Source: Desulfocapsa sp.
Lineage (GTDB): Bacteria > Desulfobacterota > Desulfobulbia > Desulfobulbales > Desulfocapsaceae
Direction: 5' to 3'
Assembly: GCA_022712895.1 (NCBI GenBank)
Contig: JAFLJS010000055.1
Span: 48,628-112,627, forward strand
Length of the DNA stretch: 64,000 bases
Below are positions 9,196-17,401 of the stretch, one piece after another. Below the pieces are notes generated by a model. That model did not search any database, was not told the origin of the DNA, and saw nothing but the letters and a program-made list of their open reading frames with translations. The stretch's first letter is position 1. Each line of letters starts with the position of its first letter. The position numbers and the translations under genes were made by a program.

Positions 9196-10818
9196 TCAAC
9201 TGTCTGATTGACTAAATATGGGGACTGAGGGAAAAAGAGAGGGATCGGTATGCGGAATAAAACGTGCCCCGGAAAAACGAATCATAAACTCCTGATTCAC
9301 GTTGAGCTCGAGATAAGTGATGCTTGATACAATTTGTTCACACTCCAAACGTGCTTTTTCATCAAGCAATACCATTTCGGCCCCTTGCAGAGAACTGTTA
9401 CCAATAGGACGAAATGTCGACAGGGGAAGGTCCGGCAGCATGCCCAGGGTTATGGCGCATTCCGGGTTAATATGACGACCAAATGCTCCCGCCACTATAA
9501 CTTCCTCAAGCTCCTCAAAGTGAATACCCACCTGACTCACAAGGGTTCTAAGAACTGCATACATGGCTGCTTTAGAACGAATCATAGCATCCAGATCAAT
9601 CTGCTCAAGAACCACGTCTTCAGCCCCATCCCTGTCACTGGTGAAGGCGAGTATAAAACACATGTCATCTCCTCGTAACTGAAGATGCTTTTTCATAAAT
9701 GCCAGACGCTTTGGATCTTTTTCTGTGGATGGTTCCCTGAACTTCCCCCGGATATCGATCACCTGCGTCAGGTAGAGTGCTGCCACAAGATCAATAAGGC
9801 CCGACCCACATAGACCAATGGGTGCGACATCTCCTATGGTTCTGTACTCTATTACAAATGTTTGCGAATCGATGGCAACATATTCGATGGCACCAGGCCC
9901 CGCTCGCATGCCCATACGGGCAACACCTCCCTCAAGGGCCGGCCCTGCAGCTCCGGCACAGGCAATGAGCCATTCAGAGTTACCAAGCACCACCTCAGCG
10001 TTGGTACCGACATCAATAAGCATTCGTGTTTTTTCCGATCGGGCCATGCCAGACGCCAGAATACCTGAGATCAGATCACCACCAAAATAACTACCAATTG
10101 ATGGCATGATAAAAAGGGGGGCCACAGGGCTGATAGCAAGGTTTAATTGCCCGGCTTCTATCCCACGGGCACGGTTAAAAAGGGGAATATAAGGTTCTCT
10201 GCAGAGTGTGTAAGGATCAACCCCCAAAAACAAATGAGTCATGGTGGTATTGCCTGATACTGACAGTGCCCGAATTTCCAGCACAGGAATGTTCGCCTTT
10301 TGAGCCAGCTCTTCAGCAAGCTCATTAATGGAGGTGAGTATGGCCTGTTGTAATTCGTCCAGCCCTGCATCCTGAAAATCAGCAGCTATTATTTTTTGCT
10401 GACGACGTACAGCGGTTCCATGGTGAATACGGCTGAGGATATCAGAACCGAAACGAATCTGTGCATTTTCAAGATTCGCGACAGCCAGTGTTTTCCCGTT
10501 TTGCAGGTTTACTAAAGTAGCTTCCAGATGAGTAGTCCCAAGGTCCAGGGCCATGGCTGCAACCACGGATGGCTCCTCTGCCAAAAAGCCCACGACTGAC
10601 CAACCGTTCTCCAGATCATTGAGAAGGGCAAATCCTGTATACCCTGCATCACGAAACCCTCGAGCCACAGAAGTCATGCAGCTGTATGGCACCGACAAGG
10701 GCTGTCCATCCTGAAGCGTACCAGCAAGGGCCTGCAGCAAACGATCAAGATCAGCAGTATTATCACTGAGCCGGGGAGGACTGGCCTCCACATGTACAAC
10801 AGAAACTATTGCTTTCAT
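9196..10818 (-). CDS. ASKHA-domain (DUF4445/RACo-type) corrinoid activation-like protein lacking an evident N-terminal Fe-S domain
   Basis: ALDLGTTHLEATLV, LSVSGNTTMTHLFLGVDP, MLIDVGTNAEVVLG, GLCGSGLIDLVAALY, EVIVAGAFGRHINPE. Confidence 0.82.
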   Translation of the reverse strand: MKAIVSVVHVEASPPRLSDNTADLDRLLQALAGTLQDGQPLSVPYSCMTSVARGFRDAGYTGFALLNDLENGWSVVGFLAEEPSVVAAMALDLGTTHLEATLVNLQNGKTLAVANLENAQIRFGSDILSRIHHGTAVRRQQKIIAADFQDAGLDELQQAILTSINELAEELAQKANIPVLEIRALSVSGNTTMTHLFLGVDPYTLCREPYIPLFNRARGIEAGQLNLAISPVAPLFIMPSIGSYFGGDLISGILASGMARSEKTRMLIDVGTNAEVVLGNSEWLIACAGAAGPALEGGVARMGMRAGPGAIEYVAIDSQTFVIEYRTIGDVAPIGLCGSGLIDLVAALYLTQVIDIRGKFREPSTEKDPKRLAFMKKHLQLRGDDMCFILAFTSDRDGAEDVVLEQIDLDAMIRSKAAMYAVLRTLVSQVGIHFEELEEVIVAGAFGRHINPECAITLGMLPDLPLSTFRPIGNSSLQGAEMVLLDEKARLECEQIVSSITYLELNVNQEFMIRFSGARFIPHTDPSLFPSVPIFSQSDS

Positions 10819-10953
10819 TTTCCTCTCTATTACGCAGTTTTCTTGACGTTGGGAACGTATGATGTTACCTACAGACAGTGCTCGTATGAAACGTTATATA
10901 CGTTATACAAATTTTCCCAAAACATACCTTATTTCATTTAATTCTCAAACAAT

Positions 10954-11334
10954 ATGGAAAAAATTATTGGTATTGCTCTTGGTGGAAGCCTTGGCGCCGT
11001 GGGAAGATATCTTATCATGCTGGTGGCAGGGGAATACCACACCGAATCACTGCCCCTTGGGACCCTCGTGGCCAATCTTATCGGTTGTCTGCTTATCGGG
11101 ATATTCTGGTCACTGTTTGATCGAATCCAGATTAGCAACGAGTTTCGCTTATTCCTCTTCACCGGATTTTTAGGCGGATTCACTACATTTTCCACCTTTG
11201 CCCGAGAAACCATACAACTCTTCAAAACGGGCGAACATGTTCAGGCTTTCAGTTATCTGATACTCTCTAATTTTCTGGGGCTGTGCATGGTTGCTGCTGG
11301 TTTCCTGCTAACCCACAAATTGCTGCGCGGATAA
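10954..11334 (+). CDS. crcB: Fluoride exporter CrcB/FEX
   Basis: IALGGSLGAVGRYL, GTLVANLIGCLLIGIF, FRLFLFTGFLGGFTTFSTF. Confidence 0.95.
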   Translation: MEKIIGIALGGSLGAVGRYLIMLVAGEYHTESLPLGTLVANLIGCLLIGIFWSLFDRIQISNEFRLFLFTGFLGGFTTFSTFARETIQLFKTGEHVQAFSYLILSNFLGLCMVAAGFLLTHKLLRG

Positions 11335-11340
11335 TGTTAC

Positions 11341-12426
11341 GTGAATCTTCTTAACCGCTATATACTTACACAATTTCTTCGCAACTTCCTGGTTGTCGCC
11401 GCTGCCTTTGTGTCCATATATATCCTCGTGGATTTCTTTGAAAAAATTGATAAATTCTTGGAAACAGGGCAATCCATCCTCCTTGTTTTTCAATTTTTCA
11501 TGCTTTCAGTTCCCTTTATCGTTGATATGCTGGGACCGGTTCTGATCCTGCTGGCCGGCGTAATCAGTCTGGGCGTCCTCAGTCACAATAATGAACTCAC
11601 AGCAATGATGGCCGGCGGCATTCACCTGCGCACCATTATCAATCCGATTCTCATTGGCGCCCTGCTTCTGACCATGCTTTTTCTGGCTATGGCACAGTGG
11701 GTATTACCCCGTACCATTGAAGCCACTAATACCATCTGGTACGAGAACGTAAAAGGTATGGTCCCTCTTGGGATCTTTCGCAACGGACGCTACTATTACA
11801 AAGGCAAAGAAGGTTTTTATTCCTTCGTCAGACCCTGGCCCAAAAAAAATACTTTCCTGGATTTCTCCTATTCCAGTTGGAACCCTGACCACAAGCTTGA
11901 GACGCTGGTCTCTTCCAAATCTGCGAAATGGACACCAAAACATGGCTGGCTTCTGAAAAAAGGACAGATTCAGGAGAATCTTACCCCTGACGATTTTCGT
12001 ACCACCCTGTTTGATGAGCAAAAATTCTCCTTCCCTGAAAGTCCAGAGTTCTTTTTCGTACCCAAACACCAATCGGCCGAACTGTCTTTAACCGAACTTT
12101 TCCAGGACATGCATAACCAGGAAAGCAAAAATAAGACAATTGTTGCCCAGACGAACTTTTACAGCCGCATTTCCTATACCCTGCTGGGGATTCCTCTACT
12201 CTTTATGGGACTCCCTATGCTTATGCTTTCCTACCGCAAGTGGGGGAAAGACCTGGCTGTTGCCATCCCTGTGAGTTGTGGTATGGCCTTTGTCGCCTGG
12301 GGAATCTGGGGGGCATTGCAGTCGCTTGCCAAGGCTGGATACCTTTCACCACTTCTTGCAGCAATGCTCATTCACCTGTTCTTCGGGATCACCGGCTTCC
12401 TCTTCCTGCATAAACAGAGTACCTGA
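11341..12426 (+). CDS. lptG: LPS export permease LptF/LptG family (LptG-like)
   Basis: MNLLNRYILTQFLRNFLVV N-terminus and C-terminal permease helices; GTG start. Confidence 0.85.
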   Translation: MNLLNRYILTQFLRNFLVVAAAFVSIYILVDFFEKIDKFLETGQSILLVFQFFMLSVPFIVDMLGPVLILLAGVISLGVLSHNNELTAMMAGGIHLRTIINPILIGALLLTMLFLAMAQWVLPRTIEATNTIWYENVKGMVPLGIFRNGRYYYKGKEGFYSFVRPWPKKNTFLDFSYSSWNPDHKLETLVSSKSAKWTPKHGWLLKKGQIQENLTPDDFRTTLFDEQKFSFPESPEFFFVPKHQSAELSLTELFQDMHNQESKNKTIVAQTNFYSRISYTLLGIPLLFMGLPMLMLSYRKWGKDLAVAIPVSCGMAFVAWGIWGALQSLAKAGYLSPLLAAMLIHLFFGITGFLFLHKQST

Positions 12427-13178
12427 TGGAACGAACCCAAAAGCAACTGTTTGGAATTGTAGGCGTTCCACCTCTCGCTGTTATGGAGGAACTTGCAGCC
12501 AACAGGAGTGATATTGTTGATCTGGATGAACCACAGGGACGAATTGACCTGGAAACAGCATCTCCTTTCCTGCCACGCGTCTATTGCGGAATTTTACGAA
12601 CCGTTATCGCCAATTGCCTTGCTGTAAAACCGGATGTGATCTATATCGATACCGGAGCTGGCAAATGTGATTGCGCCGTCCACACAGCAACGGTGCTCGA
12701 GGATATCCTGCCACAAACTACAATCATCAGAACCAAAAACCAGGATTCCTGTGATTTTGGCATTCCACTTTGCAAGGCACGTATGAATCTGGTGGAGAAG
12801 ATGTCAGCTATAACCTCTGGGGTTCAGCTGATAGCAGTAGAGCAAGAGATTATCCCCTGCCAGCCCACCGCCGGATTCTGGGGTGTGCCACCACGGGACT
12901 TCTCCCTACTCAGTCTCTTCCCTGACACCACCCACATCTATGGCTGGGCACGTTGTATGGAAAACAAAACGCCAGACAATACCGAGATGGAATGCCATTA
13001 CAATTCAGATATCCCCACCGTCTTTTTTGCCCAGTCTTTCTGTGCAAAAACAGCCCTTGCCAGACATCTCGCAGGCAAACACCCCCATGGGCTTTACCTC
13101 GATTGTGATGTGACAGCAGGCAACAGTGCTAAATCCAAGATCCAGGCATTTCTTGAGCTTTCAGGAGTTACGATCTAA
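12426..13178 (+). CDS. Cys-rich conserved protein, putative partner of the adjacent BcrA-like ATPase
   Basis: Many cysteines (GAGKCDCAVHTA, QDSCDFGIPLC, RCMENK); 1-nt overlaps with genes on both sides. Confidence 0.6.
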   Translation: MERTQKQLFGIVGVPPLAVMEELAANRSDIVDLDEPQGRIDLETASPFLPRVYCGILRTVIANCLAVKPDVIYIDTGAGKCDCAVHTATVLEDILPQTTIIRTKNQDSCDFGIPLCKARMNLVEKMSAITSGVQLIAVEQEIIPCQPTAGFWGVPPRDFSLLSLFPDTTHIYGWARCMENKTPDNTEMECHYNSDIPTVFFAQSFCAKTALARHLAGKHPHGLYLDCDVTAGNSAKSKIQAFLELSGVTI

Positions 13179-13825
13179 TGCTGCTGGCAGATTTTGGAAC
13201 ATCCTACTGCAAACTTCTGGACACAGAATCAGACAAGCCACCAACCCTCATCCCCACCAGAGACCTTGACCGAAAAAACATTCAGGTAGATATCGCCACA
13301 GGCCATAACGGAAAACGTTATGCCACACAATATGTAAATGAACTGACGGCACTTGCCAGAGGTGGTCTCAGCTTGATTGATGAGCCATCTTTCACACTAC
13401 TAGACTGTGGAAGCCGTGATATCAAATATGTTATTTACGAAGAGGGGATAATTAAAGATATGGGATGGAATGCAGAATGCGGTGCATCCATGGGCTTTAC
13501 CATAGAACTTCTTGAAAAGTACTACACCATAGATTTTGCAAACCTTGAGATCCCCAAAAGTTCCTTCTCAATCACCTGCGGAGTTCTGGGCATGAGCCAT
13601 ATCTTTGATGCGGTGGTGACGGGAGAAAGTGAAGCAAAAGCAGTGGCTAAATTTGTGAAAGGGATTGCTCTCAACGCCTATAACTTTGCAAAACATCCAG
13701 AAAAAATATATCTCTCTGGAGGGCTTTGCGACAATCCCCTTTTTGTTGGATCCTTTCCCTGTTCTGTTGTACCCCTAGGGCGCTTTGTACTTCTGGAAGG
13801 TTTACAGACTCCTAGCGCCAGGTAA
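13178..13825 (+). CDS. BadF/BadG/BcrA/BcrD-type ASKHA ATPase
   Basis: MLLADFGTSYCKLLD, FTLLDCGSRDIKYV, NAECGASMGFTIE, IYLSGGLCDNPL. Confidence 0.75.
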   Translation: MLLADFGTSYCKLLDTESDKPPTLIPTRDLDRKNIQVDIATGHNGKRYATQYVNELTALARGGLSLIDEPSFTLLDCGSRDIKYVIYEEGIIKDMGWNAECGASMGFTIELLEKYYTIDFANLEIPKSSFSITCGVLGMSHIFDAVVTGESEAKAVAKFVKGIALNAYNFAKHPEKIYLSGGLCDNPLFVGSFPCSVVPLGRFVLLEGLQTPSAR

Positions 13826-14609
13826 CTTTTAAGTCATCACGCTGGGGGATATGTCTGTATTTGAATTTTGGATAACCCAGCATCAACGCCGTATACACAA
13901 CATGGTTTTCCGGCAGAGCAAGTGCTTCAACAAGGGGCTTATGTTTGTAAAAAGCCTGTACCAGAAATCCTGCCCAGCAGCTACCAAGCCCAAAACTGCT
14001 GGCACTGAGATCAAGATAGGCAGTGGACAGGGTACAATCTTCCACGGGATGTTCGCTTTTGCCCGGATCTGCGTGACAAATAGCAAGATGCGGAGCACCG
14101 CGTAAAACCTTATCTTCCCCCTGGTCCCAGGCACGAATCAGCCCTGGAAACACCTTTATCTCCCGCATATAATCAACAACCAGACCAGCAAGCTTTTGCA
14201 CTTCAAGAGGATCTTCCACCATGAGCCAGTGCGCTGACTGACAATTGTGGGCACTGGGAGAATAGCGACTGACTTCAAGAATAGCAGCCAGAGTATCGTG
14301 GTCTGCCACTCGTTTTTTATAAGTTCTGATTGATCGTCGACTTTTTAAAAGATGTTCAACAGACTGTGGTGTTGGCAGCATCCTTTTATCAACCGCAGTA
14401 ATACCTGCCAGTGGTGATACGGTTATATCCAATGCATCATTACCGCACACTGCCATACAGTGTCCGCAACGAATACATCGTCGCAACGCCGCTTTTCGCA
14501 GTTGAGGAAAACCTTCTTTGTCCGGATTAATCAAGTCAAAGGGGCACTCTGCAATGCAGGAATAACATTTTATACATTTCTCTTGATCTATAGAGAGACT
14601 GATTTTCAT
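13812..14609 (-). CDS. Nitroreductase family protein with N-terminal 2[4Fe-4S] ferredoxin domain
   Basis: CIKCYSCIAECP and CIRCGHCMAVCG; RRSIRTYKKRVAD nitroreductase motif. Confidence 0.93.
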   Translation of the reverse strand: MKISLSIDQEKCIKCYSCIAECPFDLINPDKEGFPQLRKAALRRCIRCGHCMAVCGNDALDITVSPLAGITAVDKRMLPTPQSVEHLLKSRRSIRTYKKRVADHDTLAAILEVSRYSPSAHNCQSAHWLMVEDPLEVQKLAGLVVDYMREIKVFPGLIRAWDQGEDKVLRGAPHLAICHADPGKSEHPVEDCTLSTAYLDLSASSFGLGSCWAGFLVQAFYKHKPLVEALALPENHVVYTALMLGYPKFKYRHIPQRDDLKVTWR

Positions 14610-14790
14610 TGGAGCTCCAACTAAAATTAAATCAACTTAAAAGATACCTTGCTAGCTACGGTGTTCTTTATATTATAGTACCAAATTTCTGTAAAGGGAG
14701 TAAATACCATACGCATTCGAAATTCCTACAAAAGACACGAACCTATGCCCCACCCGAAACTCTGTTCAGCTGACATCTCAAGCCGTGAAA

Positions 14791-14952
14791 ATGTCTTCCC
14801 CCCATCAGCATCCCGGCCATCTTCTTAGACCTCTTATTGACGACCTTCTTGAAAGAAAAGAAAACCTGTGCATACTTATCGGGGAAGGCATTGCAAGCCA
14901 CTGGTTAACAAACTGGCCGACACAATTCTGGGATCTACAACAGAACCTGTAG
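14791..14952 (+). CDS. Possible 53-aa small ORF or gene remnant
   Basis: MSSPHQHPGHLLRPLIDDLLERKENLCILIGEGIASHWLTNWPTQFWDLQQNL; protein-like composition but no clear RBS. Confidence 0.25.
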   Translation: MSSPHQHPGHLLRPLIDDLLERKENLCILIGEGIASHWLTNWPTQFWDLQQNL

Positions 14953-15100
14953 AATTCATCCTCTCCTAACATACCCTTTTAGCCAGTTAGTATAATTTCC
15001 TATTCGCACCGACAAGAGTATGGTAACGTGCCTGCAACAAATGAGGATTACCACAGATCCTTATTACAATTTAAACAATAATAACTGCAAGAGGATCTCT

Positions 15101-15364
15101 ATGAAACACACAATAAAACTATTCACTCTACTCTTTTTCGCTAGCCTTGCCGGTTGTGCCAGTAATAGCGATATCGATGCGCTGCGAGCAGATGTTCAAC
15201 AAGCCAACGCAAATGCCAGTAAAGCCTTACAAACAGCAAATGCTGCCAAAGTTGAAGCCAGAAATGCCAGTGAAACAGCGCAAGAAGCAAAAGCAACTGC
15301 CGATACCACAGAAAATAAAATTGAGTACCTGATTAAAAAGAACCAGGCCCCCAAGCATAAGTAA
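15101..15364 (+). CDS. Lpp-like alanine-zipper lipoprotein
   Basis: Lipobox LAGC after signal peptide; Ala-rich heptad region; RBS GAGGA. Confidence 0.88.
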   Translation: MKHTIKLFTLLFFASLAGCASNSDIDALRADVQQANANASKALQTANAAKVEARNASETAQEAKATADTTENKIEYLIKKNQAPKHK

Positions 15365-15390
15365 ATCTGGCCACGACACCCAAATTAAGA

Positions 15391-15424
15391 AAGGCTCCGA
15401 AGCTTATGCTCCGGAGCCTTTCTC
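15391..15424. terminator. Bidirectional terminator between convergent genes
   Basis: AAGGCTCCGaAGC..GCTcCGGAGCCTT stem. Confidence 0.85.
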
Positions 15425-15432
15425 AATGAGAG

Positions 15433-15582
15433 TTATTTCTTCGATTTTTTCTTTTTGTTCTTCTGCTTTTTCTTTGCATTTTTCTTTATCTGTGAGTCAA
15501 TTTCTACAAAAAGAGGACAACGCTTACAACATTTCCCCTTCTTCTGAACCTTGTCACAGCAGTTTTTTTTCGTTTTTGCCAT
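15433..15582 (-). CDS. 49-aa Cys/Lys-rich small protein
   Basis: MAKTKKNCCDKVQKKGKCCKRCPLFVEIDSQIKKNAKKKQKNKKKKSKK; upstream AGGAG RBS; shares bidirectional terminator. Confidence 0.65.
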   Translation of the reverse strand: MAKTKKNCCDKVQKKGKCCKRCPLFVEIDSQIKKNAKKKQKNKKKKSKK

Positions 15583-15595
15583 ATCGAGCTCCTTG

Positions 15596-15672
15596 TGAGT
15601 ACCTTACAAAAAAATATCTTTTAAAATCCATTTCGAAAAACACTTATTCCCGTTTACCATGTTTCTTCGGTA
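15596..15672 (+). repeat. Double-hairpin dispersed element, degraded copy E (tentative)
   Basis: GAGTACCTTACAAA...ACACTTATTCCCGTTTACCATGTTTCTTCGGTATCAG resembles copy B. Confidence 0.4.
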
Positions 15673-15677
15673 TCAGA

Positions 15678-16400
15678 CTACTTTTCAACAGGTTTAGCAC
15701 TCTCTGCTGGAGCAATGGAAACCAACTCCACCTCAAAGACAAGAACAGAATTTGGTTCAATCATTGGGGGCACACCACGCTCGCCATACGCAAGAGTTGG
15801 TGGTATAACAACTTTATATTTGGCCCCTTCCTTCATCAGCAGCAACACTTCAGTCCAGCCGGGAATTACCTGGTTAACACCAAAAACCGCTGGCTCGCCA
15901 CGTTGGCTGGAATCATCAAACACTGTTCCGTCGATGGTTGTTCCTTTGTAATGCACTGTTACCTTATCACTTGCTTGAGGAGCGTTACCTGTTCCTGCGG
16001 TAACAACTTCGTACTGTAGGCCACTCTCAGTGACCGTTACACCCTCTTTTTTTCTGTTTGTAGCCAGGAATTCATCACCGATTTTCTTATTGGCCTCTTG
16101 CATTTCCAGCATCTCCGCTTCCTGCTTTACCTTCATCCTTTGCGCAAATTCCTGCTGCACTGTCTGCATCTCTTCTGTGGGAAGGATAGACTTGCCCCCA
16201 TCGTATCCAGTTTTCAACCCCTGAATCAGGCGATTATAGTCCAGCTCATCGCCAATCCCGTTGAGATACGTCCCCATGTCGAGCCCCATGCTGTAGCTCA
16301 GTTTGTCCTTAAATGTTTTGAGTTCACTGCTCTCTGCTGCCTGGATCGTGCCAGGGGCAGCCAGACATGCCAGTAATGCAATTCCTACAATACGCTTCAT
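15678..16400 (-). CDS. FKBP-type peptidyl-prolyl cis-trans isomerase
   Basis: KVTVHYKGTTIDGTVFDDSSQRGEPAVFGVNQVIPGWTEVLLLMKEG; signal peptide. Confidence 0.96.
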   Translation of the reverse strand: MKRIVGIALLACLAAPGTIQAAESSELKTFKDKLSYSMGLDMGTYLNGIGDELDYNRLIQGLKTGYDGGKSILPTEEMQTVQQEFAQRMKVKQEAEMLEMQEANKKIGDEFLATNRKKEGVTVTESGLQYEVVTAGTGNAPQASDKVTVHYKGTTIDGTVFDDSSQRGEPAVFGVNQVIPGWTEVLLLMKEGAKYKVVIPPTLAYGERGVPPMIEPNSVLVFEVELVSIAPAESAKPVEK

Positions 16401-16537
16401 TGGTATATACTCCTAATTCTTTAATTGTTTATCACCGCAAACTCACCACAATAGTGGTTGATTCGGCTCTGCTTATATTTTATTTAGTAAACACTCTTTT
16501 TTCCTTAAGCAAGTTACAATCGTGTAATGAAGGTATA

Positions 16538-16993
16538 TTAATACATCTGAATCAAAGTGATCCCCTTGTTATTATAGTTCAAATGGGGATGGTGAGTAAG
16601 CTCATGAAAGCGACTGAGAAGATGTTTTGTGGAGCCACGGCGACGGTTAAAATCTTCTCCATGGATAACGGTATGTATTTCACCAAGACTGGTCAGGTAA
16701 GCAAGCATTTTACGGCATTCCAAACGAATGGCACCACCTTTGCCAGTGGACCCATACCCATGGATAAGGGTCAAGATACGTATTCTTTCGTGTCTCGCAC
16801 TATCTAGTTCCTGCTTCAGGCGGCTAAGGGCACGTTCAACGGTGGGCAGTCCCTGTTCAAGATTGACCGTTTTCTGAGAGAATTTCGTTTTAGAACCCAA
16901 CGTTTTCCCACTGGACTCCTGTTTACTATTACAATATGGACAACGTAAGGAATGCGTATCAATGGAATTCCCGCAAATCTGACACAACGCCAT
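16538..16993 (-). CDS. Zinc-ribbon plus Smr domain protein
   Basis: CQICGN...CPYCNS; ILTLIHGYGSTGKGGAIR Smr motif. Confidence 0.8.
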   Translation of the reverse strand: MALCQICGNSIDTHSLRCPYCNSKQESSGKTLGSKTKFSQKTVNLEQGLPTVERALSRLKQELDSARHERIRILTLIHGYGSTGKGGAIRLECRKMLAYLTSLGEIHTVIHGEDFNRRRGSTKHLLSRFHELTHHPHLNYNNKGITLIQMY

Positions 16994-17007
16994 GGGATAA
17001 CTAAGCC

Positions 17008-17277
17008 TTAGAGTTGCTCTACAGCAGCTCTCGCCTCAGCAATGGCTTTGGTCAGTTTTTTGGATTTTTCACCCTTAATTCTTTTGATCAATTTTTCCAG
17101 AGCATCCTGCATATTATTGGCCGCAGACTCACTCACCTGCGCATCATCAATTGAAACCAGAGCAGCCATGGGACGGCCAGCTCGTTCAATAATATGGGTA
17201 GTACCAAGAAGTGCTGTTTTGTCTAACAAACGTCCAAAATTTTTTCTGGCATACATTGCAGTAATATTCTCTTTCAC
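17008..17277 (-). CDS. Phd/YefM-family antitoxin-like protein
   Basis: VKENITAMYARKNFGRLLDKTALLGTTHIIERAGRPMAALVSIDD; GTG start preceded by GGGAGG. Confidence 0.75.
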   Translation of the reverse strand: MKENITAMYARKNFGRLLDKTALLGTTHIIERAGRPMAALVSIDDAQVSESAANNMQDALEKLIKRIKGEKSKKLTKAIAEARAAVEQL

Positions 17278-17297
17278 ATTTCCCTCCCTGCATATTG

Positions 17298-17400
17298 AGT
17301 GTCTTACAAATTCTTTAAAAGTCCACGCAGATCTCGTGTTCTTCATTAAGAAATTGCTGAAGACACTTATGCCGGCTTAGCGTTCATCACCGGTATTAGT
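17298..17400 (+). repeat. Double-hairpin dispersed element, copy B
   Basis: AGTGTCTTACAAATTCTTTAA...TTAAGAAATTGCTGAAGACACT, then ATGCCGGCTTAGCGTTCATCACCGGTATTAGT. Confidence 0.75.
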
Positions 17401-17401
17401 C

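Noticed and set aside
10819-10953. Fluoride riboswitch upstream of crcB
   Set aside because: The expected conserved fluoride-riboswitch sequence pattern was not recognisable in this short region.
14635-14720. Possible sixth copy of the double-hairpin element (AGATACC...AGTACCAAATTTC)
   Set aside because: Individual motifs resemble the family, but the arms do not pair and the order is not preserved.
15426-16019. 197-aa plus-strand ORF
   Set aside because: Shadow of the small Cys-rich gene and the FKBP gene on the minus strand; low-complexity Phe/Ser start.
17278-17346. N-terminal extension of the antitoxin ORF (MKNTRSAWTFKEFVRHSICREGN)
   Set aside because: Falls inside repeat element B; a good RBS/GTG start exists at 17277.
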